Positions 56,562 to 56,706 of a stretch of 56,706 bases of DNA are shown one piece after another. The first letter of the stretch is position 1. Every line of letters starts with the position of its first letter. The position numbers and the translations under genes were made by a program. Where the stretch lies: contig NZ_SSXE01000037.1 in NCBI RefSeq assembly GCF_021699195.1, positions 1-56,706 of the forward strand. The letters run 5' to 3'. Source of the stretch: Nonomuraea sp. MG754425 (GTDB lineage Bacteria; Actinomycetota; Actinomycetes; Streptosporangiales; Streptosporangiaceae). The notes under the pieces are model-generated. The model saw only the letters and a program-made list of their open reading frames with translations. It was not told the DNA's origin and ran no database searches.

Positions 56562-56706
56562 ATGTGGCGGAACTCTCACACCCGGCAAACCCAGCGCGGC
56601 CTTCAGCGCCGGAGCCGTCTGGGCGTGCTGACCTGCCTCCTCGCCGTGCTGTTCACGGGCGTGCTCATCGGCAGGCTGACCGACGGCCCCGAGCCCACCC
56701 CCCACG
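56562..56706 (+). CDS. N-terminal fragment of a membrane-anchored protein, truncated by the window end
   Basis: From ATG 56562 the frame stays open to the last base (48 codons). It encodes a basic N-terminus (SHTRQTQRGLQRRSR), a hydrophobic helix (LGVLTCLLAVLFTGVLIG), then RLTDGPEPTPH, so it looks like a type II anchored or secreted protein. It is divergent from rplM. Too little is present to name it. Confidence 0.6.
   Translation, partial: MWRNSHTRQTQRGLQRRSRLGVLTCLLAVLFTGVLIGRLTDGPEPTPH

Overview
This 56.7-kb window is very GC-rich DNA from a filamentous-type actinobacterium. The core gene order (guaA; guaB3-guaB; DUF5319-sigD; groEL1-groES; tsaD-rimI-tsaB; tsaE; alr; nnr; acpS; coaA; glmM-rpsI-rplM) matches the conserved block around guaB2-sigD-groEL1-alr-rplM known from Mycobacterium and Streptomyces. 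The absence of bldM/whiD-type genes between sigD and groEL, together with the accessory genes, suggests Streptosporangiales (Nonomuraea-like). That placement is inference. No rRNA, tRNA, CRISPR array or insertion sequence was seen.

Layout. 1-5 kb: cell-envelope and glycan genes (end of a polytopic membrane protein, GT2-GtrA glycosyltransferase, methyltransferase, CE4 polysaccharide deacetylase, large membrane protein) and a VapBC-type toxin-antitoxin pair. 5.5-18.6 kb: guaA, a DUF2207-like membrane protein, an SDR oxidoreductase, a DUF885 peptidase-like protein, a GNAT-like protein, an aldehyde dehydrogenase, a membrane Ser/Thr kinase with an extracytoplasmic sensor, a beta-propeller lipoprotein and a secreted subtilase. 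18.7-26 kb: glpD, a DeoR regulator and a divergent operon for amino-sugar (GalNAc/galactosamine-type) catabolism to tagatose-1,6-bisphosphate, with an APH-family kinase facing it. 26-36 kb: an L7/L12-like mini-protein, guaB3-guaB, an unusual TrmB/LuxR-type regulator, DUF5319, sigD followed by a 50-codon anti-sigma-like stub, an uncharacterised protein, groEL1-groES with a CIRCE operator, and a THUMP-like methyltransferase. 36-38.7 kb: a 627-residue coiled-coil protein with 11-residue then 7-residue repeats, and a small membrane protein. 38.7-48.2 kb: a leftward run of t6A-modification genes, sortase F and its neighbour, alr, nnr, acpS and a Tat-exported PhoX-like protein. 48.4-53.9 kb: coaA, a DUF389 protein and a four-gene double ABC transporter. 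53.9-56.7 kb: glmM-rpsI-rplM and the beginning of a divergent membrane-anchored protein.

How the parts work together. Much of the window is housekeeping: GMP synthesis (guaA, guaB), chaperonin, tRNA t6A (tsaD/B/E), D-Ala supply (alr), UDP-GlcNAc supply (glmM), CoA and ACP activation (coaA, acpS), NAD(P)HX repair (nnr) and ribosomal proteins. Most operons show overlapping stop/start codons. Many single genes have a -10-like hexamer 6-8 bases before the start codon, which predicts leaderless transcripts. Convergent operons are separated by strong GC hairpins, two of which share the same outer stem.

The most interesting items are the truncated anti-sigma-D-like ORF coupled to sigD, the hendecad-to-heptad coiled-coil protein, the PTS-free amino-sugar operon with tandem operator repeats, the sortase F with an unusual C-terminal motif, and a perfect 96-bp fold-back palindrome at the left edge that probably marks an assembly or library artefact.
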